Origin: Burkholderiaceae bacterium
Lineage (GTDB): Bacteria > Pseudomonadota > Gammaproteobacteria > Burkholderiales > Burkholderiaceae
DNA length: 16,752 bases
NCBI GenBank assembly: GCA_023253905.1
Contig: JALREG010000115.1
Location: 1 to 16,752 of the forward strand
Reading direction: 5' to 3'
Shown here: positions 1 through 8,022 of the stretch, one piece after another
Numbering within the stretch: the stretch's first letter is position 1
How the letters are laid out: each line of letters begins with the position of its first letter
Notes under the pieces: model-generated
The model's database searches: none
What the model saw: only the letters and a program-made list of their open reading frames with translations
What the model was told of the DNA's origin: nothing
Made by a program: the position numbers and the translations under genes

Positions 1-1
1 T

Positions 2-11
2 TTCCTCCTAC
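2..11 (-). promoter_or_regulatory. Shine-Dalgarno sequence for a gene beyond the left edge
   Basis: Read on the minus strand, the first bases give TAGGAGGAAA, a near-perfect ribosome binding site pointing out of the window. It lies just downstream of the capsid terminator, so another gene in the same orientation probably starts within a few bases past the edge. The start codon itself is not visible, so this rests on the SD match and on position alone. Confidence 0.4.
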
Positions 12-39
12 CTAATTGTACTACAAATTGAAACAAAAT

Positions 40-74
40 AAGAAAAGAGAGGCTGTATTTCTACAGCCTCTCTT
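40..74 (-). terminator. Rho-independent terminator of the phage capsid gene
   Basis: A perfect 13-bp inverted repeat (45-57 pairing with 62-74, arm AAGAGAGGCTGTA) has a 4-base loop. On the minus strand it is followed by a T-rich run (CTTTTCTTATTTTG). It begins 12 bases after the minus-strand stop codon at 87-89, exactly where the terminator of the capsid gene should be. The T-run is interrupted by single C and A bases, but the stem is strong. On the plus strand the sequence upstream of the stem is A-rich, so the terminator works mainly in the minus direction. Confidence 0.85.
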
Positions 75-86
75 AAGTCAATTGAA

Positions 87-575
87 TTAAGCAGCAGGAA
101 CGCCGTATGCAATTGCAGATTTCTCTTCAAGTGCAACGCCCATGCGAACAAATACTGTATATTCAACAGTATCTTTCTTTGGCTTAAATTCACGATGTAC
201 CGTAACATCTCTCTGGAAGCCCCAGATTCTGTTTGACGGAACTGTTAGATCAACGAAGTTGTCTGGGTACAATGGAACTTCCAATACTGGAAGACCGAAT
301 ACCAAGTATTGAGCACCAGCTGGTCCACCAATTTGTGGAAGCTGACCATCAATTACACGCTGTGCAACTGCTTCTGGAACTGAAGACATATTGCGGAGAT
401 CTTGTAGCAACTCTTGTAGGTGCTTGGAGTTCATGTAGAACTTCAAGTCCTGACGGCGAGCCTTGAATTTACGAGGCATTGCATTGTAAATTGCTTCAAG
501 AGCATCAAGTGTAAGTTTGGTGGATGCACCATCTCCAGATTCTGGAGAAGTTTCCCAGATGTCATCCATCAGTTC
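87..575 (-). CDS. Probable phage major capsid protein, C-terminal fragment (5' end lost at a sequence joint)
   Basis: About 162 residues are readable before the joint with GC-rich DNA at 556-575; the open frame continues to 695 only by reading antisense through the RND gene. What is seen: an alpha/beta region ([19 protein letters not shown]), then [15 protein letters not shown], then [21 protein letters not shown], and a C-terminal part ([28 protein letters not shown]). The pattern of a described position (FYMN), a short insertion, '[12 protein letters not shown]' and a final '[13 protein letters not shown]' is typical of the P-domain/A-domain end of HK97-fold major capsid proteins. The assignment is by pattern, without a search. 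Codons are AT-rich, unlike every other gene here, so the segment derives from a different genome. A terminator follows it directly, and the SD of a next gene follows that, which fits a phage late operon. Another HK97-like structural protein is possible. Confidence 0.6.
   Translation of the reverse strand, partial: ELMDDIWETSPESGDGASTKLTLDALEAIYNAMPRKFKARRQDLKFYMNSKHLQELLQDLRNMSSVPEAVAQRVIDGQLPQIGGPAGAQYLVFGLPVLEVPLYPDNFVDLTVPSNRIWGFQRDVTVHREFKPKKDTVEYTVFVRMGVALEEKSAIAYGVPAA
556..575. other. Joint between AT-rich phage DNA and GC-rich bacterial DNA
   Basis: Left of about 556 the sequence is AT-rich and encodes capsid-like protein on the minus strand. Right of about 575 it is GC-rich and encodes an RND pump on the plus strand. 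Within 556-575 both readings look native: plus-strand QMSSIS matches MdtB-family QMSSxSSGGAS, and minus-strand ELMDDIW fits the capsid. A shared ~20-base segment at the joint is what a short-overlap assembly chimera produces. A microhomology-mediated recombination joint would look the same. Confidence 0.75.
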
Positions 576-3411
576 GGGCGGGGCCTCGGTTATCACGCTC
601 CGGTTCCTGCTCAACCTGCCGCTCGAAGTGGCTGAGCAGCAGGTGCAGGCGGCGATCAACGCTGCGAGCAACCTGCTCCCCACCGATCTGCCCATGCCGC
701 CGATTTACCGCAAGTTCAATCCGGCCGACGCACCCATCCTGACGCTTGCGCTCAGTTCGCCGTCCCTCGCACCCATCCGACTCAACGATCTGGTGGAAAA
801 CCGGCTTGCGCCCAAGCTGTCGCAGGTGGCGGGGGTGGGCGTGGTATCGATTTCCGGGGGCCTGCGGCCTGCCATTCGAATCCAGATCAATCCGAATGCG
901 CTCGCCGCGGCAAAACTGTCGTCGGATGATATTCGTGCTGCGATTGCGGCGGCCAATGTCAACCAGCCCAAGGGAAGCTTCGACGGCCCTGCCCAGGCCT
1001 CCACCATCGACGCGAACGATCAGATCCGTTCAGCACCGGAATACTCAAGACTGATCCTCGCCTGGCGAAACGGCAATGCGCTACGACTGGGCGATGTTGC
1101 CGATGTGGTGGAAGACGCAGAGAACATCCGGCTGGCGGCATGGGCCGACCGCACCCCAGCGGTGATTCTCAATATTCATCGCCAGCCGGGCGCGAATGTG
1201 ATTGAGACCGTTGACCGGGTTCGCGCGCTTCTGCCCCGACTGCAATCCACGCTCCCCGCTTCCACCGATCTGCAGATTCTCACCGACCGCACCGTCACGA
1301 TTCGTGCTTCGGTGCGCGACACGCTGGGCGAGTTGCTGCTTGCCGTTGGGCTGGTGGTCGCCGTGATCTTCGTTTTCCTGCGCAGTGCGACCGCCACCAT
1401 GATTCCGAGCGTGGCGGTGCCGCTATCTCTGGTTGGCACCTTCGCAGTCATGCATCTCACCGGCTTTTCGGTCAATACGCTTACCCTGATGGCGCTCACC
1501 ATCGCAACGGGGTTCGTGGTCGACGATGCCATCGTCATGATCGAAAACATCGCACGCCATGTGGAACGCGGCATGGCGCCGCTTGCGGCCGCGCTTCAGG
1601 GCGCGCGCGAGATCGGCTTCACCATCATTTCGCTCACCGTGTCCCTCATCGCCGTACTGATCCCACTCCTCTTCATGGGTGATGTGGTGGGCCGACTGTT
1701 CCATGAATTTGCGATCACGCTCGCAGTCGCCATTCTCATTTCGGCAGTGGTATCGCTCACCCTCACGCCCATGCTCTGCGCGCGGCTCCTGCGTGCCAGC
1801 CACGAAAGCGACCACAGCGCGCTTTACCGGGTCACCGGACGATTCTTCGACGCACTGATTGCCGGCTACGGTCGTCTGCTTGACCGTGTGCTCGCGCACC
1901 GCACCCTTACGCTCGCTGTTTTTGTGGCGACCGTAGCCGCCACGGGTGCGCTGTATTTTGCGGTACCCAAGGGCTTTTTCCCGGTGCAGGACACCGGCCT
2001 CCTGCAGGCCACGACAGAGGCCACACAGGCTACATCGTTTGCAGCCATGGCCGAGCGTCAGCAGCAACTCGCCGAGATCGTGCTCGCCGACCCGGCCGTT
2101 CAAAGCCTGTCGTCGTTCATAGGTATCGACGGTGCCAACGCCACACTCAACACCGGCCGGATGCTGATCAGCCTCAAGCCGAGGCAAGACCGGAGCGACG
2201 CCTCGGTGGGCGACATCATCCGACGGATCACGGACGCGAGCCGTGCAGTCGCTGGCGTAACGCTTTATCTTCAGCCGGTTCAGGACCTGACAACTGAAGA
2301 GCGGGTATCACGTACCCAATACCAGTTGCTGATGTCCTCGCCCGATGACTCGGCGCTTCGCGCCGGCGCGCAAAAAGTCCTCGAACGTCTTCAGGCGCGT
2401 CGCGAACTCGCCGATGTCGCCACCGACCTGCTGGACCGGGGCCTGCGCGCTTATGTGGAGATTGACCGGGCTGCCGCCTCTCGTCTCGGAGTGAGCGTGG
2501 CAGGCATCGATAGCGCGCTTTATAACGCCTTCGGTCAGCGCCTGATCTCCACCATGTTCACGCAGTCGAATCAGTATCGCGTCGTGATCGAGGTGGCGCC
2601 GCGTCATCGTGTGGGACTCGAAGCGCTTTCGCAGCTCCAGGTTGCGTCCACCGCCGGCGCGCCCGTGCCGCTGTCGGCGGTCGCCCGAATCGTCGAGCGC
2701 CCGGGGCTGCTCGCGATCAACCATGTCGGCCAGTTCCCCGCCGTGACCGTGTCATTCAATACAGCGCCGGGGGTCTCGCTCGGCGCAGCAGTGGGCGCGA
2801 TTCGCGAGGAGATCGCCCGTGCAGAATTACCAGCCAGCATTGAAACCGGTTTCCAGGGCGCCGCACTTGCCTTCCAGGCATCGCTCTCCGACACGCTGTG
2901 GCTGATTCTCGCCGCGATCATCACGATGTACATCGTGCTCGGTGTGCTCTACGAGAGTTTCATTCATCCGGTAACGATTCTGTCGACCCTGCCTTCGGCT
3001 GCGCTGGGCGCACTCGCAGCGCTGCTCATGGCCCGACTCGACCTGGACATCATCGCGGTGATCGGCATCATTCTGCTGATCGGTATCGTCAAGAAAAACG
3101 CGATCATGATGATCGACTTCGCGCTGGAGGCAGAGCGCGAGGAGGGGCTGTCGCCGCACGATGCGATCCGCCAGGCGTGTCTGCTGCGCTTTCGGCCCAT
3201 TCTCATGACCACGCTGGCAGCACTCCTTGGCGCGCTCCCGCTCATGCTGGGCGACGGCTGGGGCAGCGAACTGCGTCACCCGCTGGGCGTCGCCATGGTG
3301 GGCGGCCTGATCGTGAGCCAGCTTCTGACGCTCTTCACCACGCCGGTCATCTATCTCGCGTTTGCCTCAATCGCAGCGCCCGGCGCCACCCCTGACAAGG
3401 CGCAGGGTTGA
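556..3411 (+). CDS. mdtB: RND multidrug efflux pump inner-membrane subunit, MdtB-like, N-terminus missing
   Basis: Proton-driven tripartite efflux transporter subunit (HAE1 family) of the inner membrane, partner of the MdtC-like protein encoded directly downstream. From [15 protein letters not shown] onward it aligns by eye with Escherichia coli MdtB to its end: [117 protein letters not shown]. The proton-relay acidic pair is at 1522-1527 (VVDDAIV) and the lysine pair at 3091-3096 (VKKNA), both intact. About 87 residues (TM1 and the start of the porter domain) are absent compared with MdtB. An in-frame ATG at 517 extends the frame through the phage-derived segment and is not a genuine start, so the gene as given is a fragment. 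The stop TGA at 3409-3411 lies 2 bases before the next start. Confidence 0.9.
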   Translation, partial: QMSSISSGGASVITLRFLLNLPLEVAEQQVQAAINAASNLLPTDLPMPPIYRKFNPADAPILTLALSSPSLAPIRLNDLVENRLAPKLSQVAGVGVVSISGGLRPAIRIQINPNALAAAKLSSDDIRAAIAAANVNQPKGSFDGPAQASTIDANDQIRSAPEYSRLILAWRNGNALRLGDVADVVEDAENIRLAAWADRTPAVILNIHRQPGANVIETVDRVRALLPRLQSTLPASTDLQILTDRTVTIRASVRDTLGELLLAVGLVVAVIFVFLRSATATMIPSVAVPLSLVGTFAVMHLTGFSVNTLTLMALTIATGFVVDDAIVMIENIARHVERGMAPLAAALQGAREIGFTIISLTVSLIAVLIPLLFMGDVVGRLFHEFAITLAVAILISAVVSLTLTPMLCARLLRASHESDHSALYRVTGRFFDALIAGYGRLLDRVLAHRTLTLAVFVATVAATGALYFAVPKGFFPVQDTGLLQATTEATQATSFAAMAERQQQLAEIVLADPAVQSLSSFIGIDGANATLNTGRMLISLKPRQDRSDASVGDIIRRITDASRAVAGVTLYLQPVQDLTTEERVSRTQYQLLMSSPDDSALRAGAQKVLERLQARRELADVATDLLDRGLRAYVEIDRAAASRLGVSVAGIDSALYNAFGQRLISTMFTQSNQYRVVIEVAPRHRVGLEALSQLQVASTAGAPVPLSAVARIVERPGLLAINHVGQFPAVTVSFNTAPGVSLGAAVGAIREEIARAELPASIETGFQGAALAFQASLSDTLWLILAAIITMYIVLGVLYESFIHPVTILSTLPSAALGALAALLMARLDLDIIAVIGIILLIGIVKKNAIMMIDFALEAEREEGLSPHDAIRQACLLRFRPILMTTLAALLGALPLMLGDGWGSELRHPLGVAMVGGLIVSQLLTLFTTPVIYLAFASIAAPGATPDKAQG

Positions 3412-3413
3412 CC

Positions 3414-6400
3414 ATGTCGTCCCCCGCCAATCCGTTCGCGCTCTTCATTCATCGACCGGTGGCCACCACGCTGCTCACTATCGGCATTGCGCTGGCTGGA
3501 TGGCTGGCCTGGTTGTCACTACCCATCGCGCCACTACCGCGAGTGGACTTTCCCACCATCTCGGTCTCTGCATCCCTGCCTGGCGCAAGCCCCGAGACCA
3601 TGGCGAAGAGCGTGGCCGCGCCCCTTGAGCGCACGCTGGGTGCGATTGCCGGTGTCACCGAAATCACCTCAAGTTCCTCCCTGGGCAGCACCCGAGTGAC
3701 GGTGCAGTTCGAACTCAAGCGCGATATCAACGCCGCCGCACGCGAGGTCCAGGCGGCGATCAACGCCGCGCGCACGCTGCTCCCCACCGATATGCCGTCG
3801 AATCCGTCTTACCGGAAGGTCAACCCGGCAGATGCGCCGATCATGATTCTCGCGCTCACCTCGGCCACCCTGTCGCGCGGGCAGATGTATGACGCGGCAT
3901 CCACGGTACTCGCGCAGCGTCTCGCCCAGGTCGACGGTATCGGCAATGTGGTGATCGGGGGTGGTGCGCTGCCGGCAGTGCGCATCCAGGCGGACCCCAA
4001 CCGCCTGGCTGCCACCGGCCTATCGCTTGAGGACATCCGGCTGACGGTGATCGCCGCCAATGGCAACCGTCCCAAAGGGATGATCGAGGATGCCACTCGC
4101 CAGTGGCAGGTCGACGCCAACGATCAGGCCAAGACCGCAGCCGACTATGCGCCGCTGATCGTGCGCTGGCGGGGCGGTAACGCTGTACGCCTCCAGGATG
4201 TGGCAGGCGTCACCGACTCGGTGCAGGACCTGCGCAACTACGGTGTGGCCGATGGCCGACCCGCCGTGGTGCTCATGCTCTACAAGCAGCCCGATGCCAA
4301 CATCATCGAGGCGGTGGATCGGGTGCGCGCGTTGATTCCGTGGCTACAGGCCTCGATCCCTGCCGCGATCGACCTCAAGGTGGTCTCCGATCGTTCGCCC
4401 ACCATCCGCGCCTCGCTTCGCGAGATGCAGCGCACCCTGATGATTTCGATCGCACTGGTGTTCGTGGTGGTGTTTCTGTTCCTGAGAAGCCTCCGCGCAA
4501 CGATCATTCCCAGCATCGCGGTCCCGGTATCGCTCGCTGGCACCTTCGTGATCATGCAGTGGGCAGGGCTCAGCCTCAACAACATCTCGCTGATGGCACT
4601 GATCGTGGCCACCGGCTTTGTGGTGGATGACGCCATCGTGGTGCTCGAGAACATCGCCCGGCAAATCGAGCGGGGCCGTAGCGTGCTCGAGGCAAGCCTC
4701 GTGGGCGTGAGGGAGGTGGCTTTTACCGTGGTATCGATCAGCGTCTCGCTGGTCGCGGTCTTCATTCCTATTTTGCTGATGGGCGGCATCATCGGCCGGC
4801 TGTTTCGCGAATTCGCAATCGTGATGACGGCGGCCATCTTCGTGTCGATGCTGATCTCGCTCAGCACCACACCCATGATGTGCGCGATCCTGCTCAAGCC
4901 CCGCCCTCCCCGGCGCCCGCGGGGTCGGCTCGCGCGCTGGCTGCGTCTGCCGGTGACGCTCGCCGTGCGGGGCTATCACCGGTCGCTTGCCTGGGCGCTG
5001 CGCTACCAACCCCTGGTGCTCGCCGCGCTCGTGGGCGTCATCGCTTTCAACATTCACCTCTACTCCACCATCTCCAAGGGCTTCTTCCCGCAGCAGGACA
5101 CCGGCCGGATCGTTGGCTTTATCCGCGCCGACCAGGCCTCCTCGTTTCAGGCCATGCAGAGCCGGCTTGATCGCTTCATCGAGATTGTCCGCGCCGACCC
5201 GGCGGTGGAGTCGGTCACAGGTTTCACAGGCGGTGGCACACGCAACTCGGCGCAGATGTTCATTGCCCTGAAACCGCTCGCCGAGCGTCAGGTGTCGGCC
5301 GACCGCGTCGTGGCGAGGCTTCGTGGGCGCCTGGCTCGCGAACCCGGTGCCACGCTTTTCATGGTGCCGGTTCAGGACATCAGAGTGGGCGGCCGCCAGG
5401 CAAGCTCCCAGTATCAGTTCACGCTACAGGCCGATGAGCTCGAGGAGCTTCGCGAGTGGGAGCCCCGGGTGCGCCGCGCCTTCGGCCGGCTACCTGAGCT
5501 GGTGGATATTGACAGCGACGTACAGGACCGGGGCCGACAGACCGCGCTGGTACTCGATCGCGATGCGATCGCACGGCTGGGTCTATCGGTTCGCGCAATC
5601 GATGCCACGCTTAACAATGCCTTCGGTCAGCGCCAGGTGGGTGTGATCTACAACCCGCTCAATCAGTACCGCGTGGTGCTGGAACTTGCGCCTGAATTTA
5701 CGCAGAGCCCGGAGACCCTCAAGTCGCTGATCTTCATTTCGAGCACCGGCGAGCGGATCCCGCTCACCGATTTCGCCCGGATCGAGGAATCGGCCGCACC
5801 GCTGTCGGTGTCGCATCAGTCGGGTACGCCGGCATCAACCATCAGCTTCAATCTCGCACCGGGGGTGTCGCTGTCGCAGGCGAATGAAGCGATTCGCGAC
5901 GCCATGCTCACCCTGGGCGCACCCGCTTCGATCCGCGGCACCCTGCAGGGGACCGCACGTGCGTTTGCCCAATCGCTCGACAATCAGCCGGTGCTGATTC
6001 TGGCCGCGATCATCGCCATCTATCTGGTGCTCGGCATTCTGTATGAAAGCTTCATCCATCCGATCACGATCCTCTCGACGCTCCCCTCGGCTGGTGTGGG
6101 CGCGCTGCTTGCCCTGAAATGGTTCAATACCGAGTTCTCTGTGATCGCGCTGATCGGCGTCATTCTGCTGATCGGCATCGTGAAGAAAAACGCCATCATC
6201 ATGATCGACTTCGCCATCTCGCGGCAGCGCCGCTCGCACCTGGGCCCAGGCGCCGCCATGTATGCGGCCGCCCGCACACGACTGCGGCCCATCATGATGA
6301 CCACGGCAGCCGCGCTTTGCGGCGCTATTCCGCTCGCCATCGGCACGGGCGACGGTGCGGAACTCAGGCAGCCGCTGGGCATTTCAGTGCTGGGTGGGCT

Positions 6401-6581
6401 GGTGCTGAGCCAGGTGCTCACGCTCTACACCACGCCCGTGGTGTACGTGGGCATCGATCGGCTGCGTATCGCTGCCGGCCGCTTTGCCGCACACATGGCC
6501 GCACGCATGGCGGCCATGCGGCCGCGCGCCCGCCCTCGTGTCCCGGAGCCCGGCGCGGCGGAGAAGCCTCATGCGCTGTGA
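3414..6581 (+). CDS. mdtC: RND multidrug efflux pump inner-membrane subunit, MdtC-like
   Basis: Full-length 1055-residue RND permease that should form a heterotrimer with the MdtB-like protein (MdtB2C in E. coli). It carries proton-motive-force-driven export of lipophilic or anionic compounds across the envelope. Seen: TM1 near the N-terminus (FALFIHRPVATTLLTIGIALAG), porter motifs SASLPGASPETMAKSVAAPLE and TSSSSLGSTRVTVQF, the acidic pair D405-D406 in [66 protein letters not shown]924-K925 in [15 protein letters not shown], and GAELRQPLGIS. It matches E. coli MdtC better than MdtB (SSSLGSTR, VQDIRVGGRQ, GNxRPxG). ATG 3414 is preferred over TTG 3408 because AGGG lies 6 bases upstream and the homology starts there. 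The C-terminal ~35 residues are a cytoplasmic Ala/Arg/Pro-rich tail. The 3' end overlaps the next gene by 11 bp. Confidence 0.93.
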   Translation: MSSPANPFALFIHRPVATTLLTIGIALAGWLAWLSLPIAPLPRVDFPTISVSASLPGASPETMAKSVAAPLERTLGAIAGVTEITSSSSLGSTRVTVQFELKRDINAAAREVQAAINAARTLLPTDMPSNPSYRKVNPADAPIMILALTSATLSRGQMYDAASTVLAQRLAQVDGIGNVVIGGGALPAVRIQADPNRLAATGLSLEDIRLTVIAANGNRPKGMIEDATRQWQVDANDQAKTAADYAPLIVRWRGGNAVRLQDVAGVTDSVQDLRNYGVADGRPAVVLMLYKQPDANIIEAVDRVRALIPWLQASIPAAIDLKVVSDRSPTIRASLREMQRTLMISIALVFVVVFLFLRSLRATIIPSIAVPVSLAGTFVIMQWAGLSLNNISLMALIVATGFVVDDAIVVLENIARQIERGRSVLEASLVGVREVAFTVVSISVSLVAVFIPILLMGGIIGRLFREFAIVMTAAIFVSMLISLSTTPMMCAILLKPRPPRRPRGRLARWLRLPVTLAVRGYHRSLAWALRYQPLVLAALVGVIAFNIHLYSTISKGFFPQQDTGRIVGFIRADQASSFQAMQSRLDRFIEIVRADPAVESVTGFTGGGTRNSAQMFIALKPLAERQVSADRVVARLRGRLAREPGATLFMVPVQDIRVGGRQASSQYQFTLQADELEELREWEPRVRRAFGRLPELVDIDSDVQDRGRQTALVLDRDAIARLGLSVRAIDATLNNAFGQRQVGVIYNPLNQYRVVLELAPEFTQSPETLKSLIFISSTGERIPLTDFARIEESAAPLSVSHQSGTPASTISFNLAPGVSLSQANEAIRDAMLTLGAPASIRGTLQGTARAFAQSLDNQPVLILAAIIAIYLVLGILYESFIHPITILSTLPSAGVGALLALKWFNTEFSVIALIGVILLIGIVKKNAIIMIDFAISRQRRSHLGPGAAMYAAARTRLRPIMMTTAAALCGAIPLAIGTGDGAELRQPLGISVLGGLVLSQVLTLYTTPVVYVGIDRLRIAAGRFAAHMAARMAAMRPRARPRVPEPGAAEKPHAL

Positions 6582-8022
6582 TCACACGATCCACCACCGC
6601 GTGTTTCAGGTGACAGTCACCCGTCGTCTGCGCGTGACGCGCGGGGCGTTAGTCCTGCTCGCCCTGAGTTGCCTGGCAGGCTGCGGGCTCACCACGCCCC
6701 CGCCCCTCAGCGCCCCGCAACCGCTTCGTGAATTGCCTGCAGATTTCCGGCATGCAGCACTACTCAAGCCTGCGGCGGAGCGTGTCGCCGTTGCGCGCAA
6801 CTGGTGGACCCTCTACGGAGACGATGCGCTCAACGCGCTCCAGCAGCGACTCCCCGACGGTAACCAGAATCTGGCTGCCAGCGTCGCCCAGGTCCGGATC
6901 GCGCAGGCCGCCATCGATGCCAGCCGGGCAGCGCTCTACCCCGGTGCGGGCGTCGGCCTCTCCGCCACCCGCAACGACAGCAGCACCACCTCAGTCGGCC
7001 CCTCCTTGTCGGTCAACTGGGAGCTGGATCTTTTTGGCCGACTGAGCCAGCAGGTGGACGTCGCACGGGCTCGGCTGGAAGCAAACGAATTCGATCTCGA
7101 GGCGCTCCGGCTGTCGCTACAGGCCACCCTCACACAAACCTGGCTCTCGCTTCGCGCCGTGCAGACGCAGTCAGCGCTTTTCGACGATACAGTCCAGGCC
7201 TACCAGCGCTCACTTCAGATGACCCAGGATCGCTATCGAGTGGGGATTGTGCCGGCCACCGACGTTGCTCAGGCCCAGACGCAGCTGAAGAGCGCCCAGG
7301 CGCAGGTCGCAGAACTGTCAGGCAGCCGCGCGTTGCTGGAGAACGCGCTCGCAGTGCTGGTGGGTGAGATGCCCGCCGCAGGCAGCGTGAGCGCCGCCCG
7401 GGGCCTGCCTGAGCCGCCCGAGGTGCCGCTGCAGCTGCCGGCCGAGTTGCTGCGCCGTCGCCCTGACATTGCCGCGGCCGAAAAGCGCGCCGTGGCAGCG
7501 GCCGCGCAGGTGGGCGTCACGGCCACCGCTTTTTTTCCGACCCTCACGCTGGGGGCGAGCAGCAGTCTGCGCGCGAGCACGCTTGCTGACCTGATCGCTG
7601 TACCCCCCCTCGCATGGACGATCGGCCCCAGCCTCGCCCTCGCCGCCTTCGATGGCGGTGCACGCAGAGCGGCGGTCGATAGCGCACGCGCCACGCTCGA
7701 GCAGGCCTCCGCCCAATATCGGCAGACCGTGCTCTCGGCCATGCAGGAGGTGGAGGACAACCTTGCACTCAACGCTGCGCTCAGGCGACAGACCGAGCTC
7801 CTCGCTGAATCGCTGATCGAGGCACGCCGCGCGCTCGAACTCACGCTCAACCAATATCGCGCAGGCACTGTCAGCTATCTGAACGTGGTGGCGGCGCAGA
7901 CCACCGCTTTGTCCGTCGAACGAAGCCTGCTTGATGCGCGAAGCCGCAGGCTGACCGCCACCAACCAGCTGCTGAAAAATCTCGCCGGCGGCTGGGGACG
8001 ACCAGGAACCTTTTCCCCATGA
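6571..8022 (+). CDS. Outer-membrane efflux lipoprotein, NodT/TolC family
   Basis: Outer-membrane channel of the tripartite pump, predicted to be a lipid-anchored trimeric alpha/beta barrel. At the N-terminus an Arg-rich stretch is followed by hydrophobic GALVLLALSCLAGC, a lipobox with acceptor Cys38. Hallmarks are NWELDLFGR (151 onwards), YRVGIVPATDVAQAQTQL, LLRRRPDIAAAEKRAVAAAAQVGVT (293 onwards) followed by FFPTLTLG, and the second repeat YRAGTVSYLNVVAAQTT. The 483-residue length is normal for NodT-type proteins. ATG 6571 is chosen because GGAGAAG ends 4 bases before it and because it overlaps the mdtC stop (coupling). GTG at 6610 would give a more usual short signal peptide but has no SD. 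The stop TGA overlaps the amidase start as ATGA. Confidence 0.92.
   Translation: MRCDHTIHHRVFQVTVTRRLRVTRGALVLLALSCLAGCGLTTPPPLSAPQPLRELPADFRHAALLKPAAERVAVARNWWTLYGDDALNALQQRLPDGNQNLAASVAQVRIAQAAIDASRAALYPGAGVGLSATRNDSSTTSVGPSLSVNWELDLFGRLSQQVDVARARLEANEFDLEALRLSLQATLTQTWLSLRAVQTQSALFDDTVQAYQRSLQMTQDRYRVGIVPATDVAQAQTQLKSAQAQVAELSGSRALLENALAVLVGEMPAAGSVSAARGLPEPPEVPLQLPAELLRRRPDIAAAEKRAVAAAAQVGVTATAFFPTLTLGASSSLRASTLADLIAVPPLAWTIGPSLALAAFDGGARRAAVDSARATLEQASAQYRQTVLSAMQEVEDNLALNAALRRQTELLAESLIEARRALELTLNQYRAGTVSYLNVVAAQTTALSVERSLLDARSRRLTATNQLLKNLAGGWGRPGTFSP

Noticed and set aside
517..555. ATG at 517 as the start of the MdtB-like gene
   Set aside because: The first 13 codons come from the AT-rich phage segment; family similarity begins at QMSSIS (556). 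It is an accidental in-frame start created by the joint.
576..695. Extension of the capsid-like frame to 695 on the minus strand
   Set aside because: These codons are antisense to the RND gene, have GC-rich composition and show no capsid-like pattern.
1423..2187. 254-codon minus-strand open frame inside mdtB
   Set aside because: Charge-rich His/Glu/Arg/Gly composition typical of antisense shadows of GC-rich genes; the plus-strand RND reading is unambiguous.
4344..5057. 237-codon minus-strand open frame inside mdtC
   Set aside because: Shadow of the RND gene with the same repetitive charged composition and no SD.
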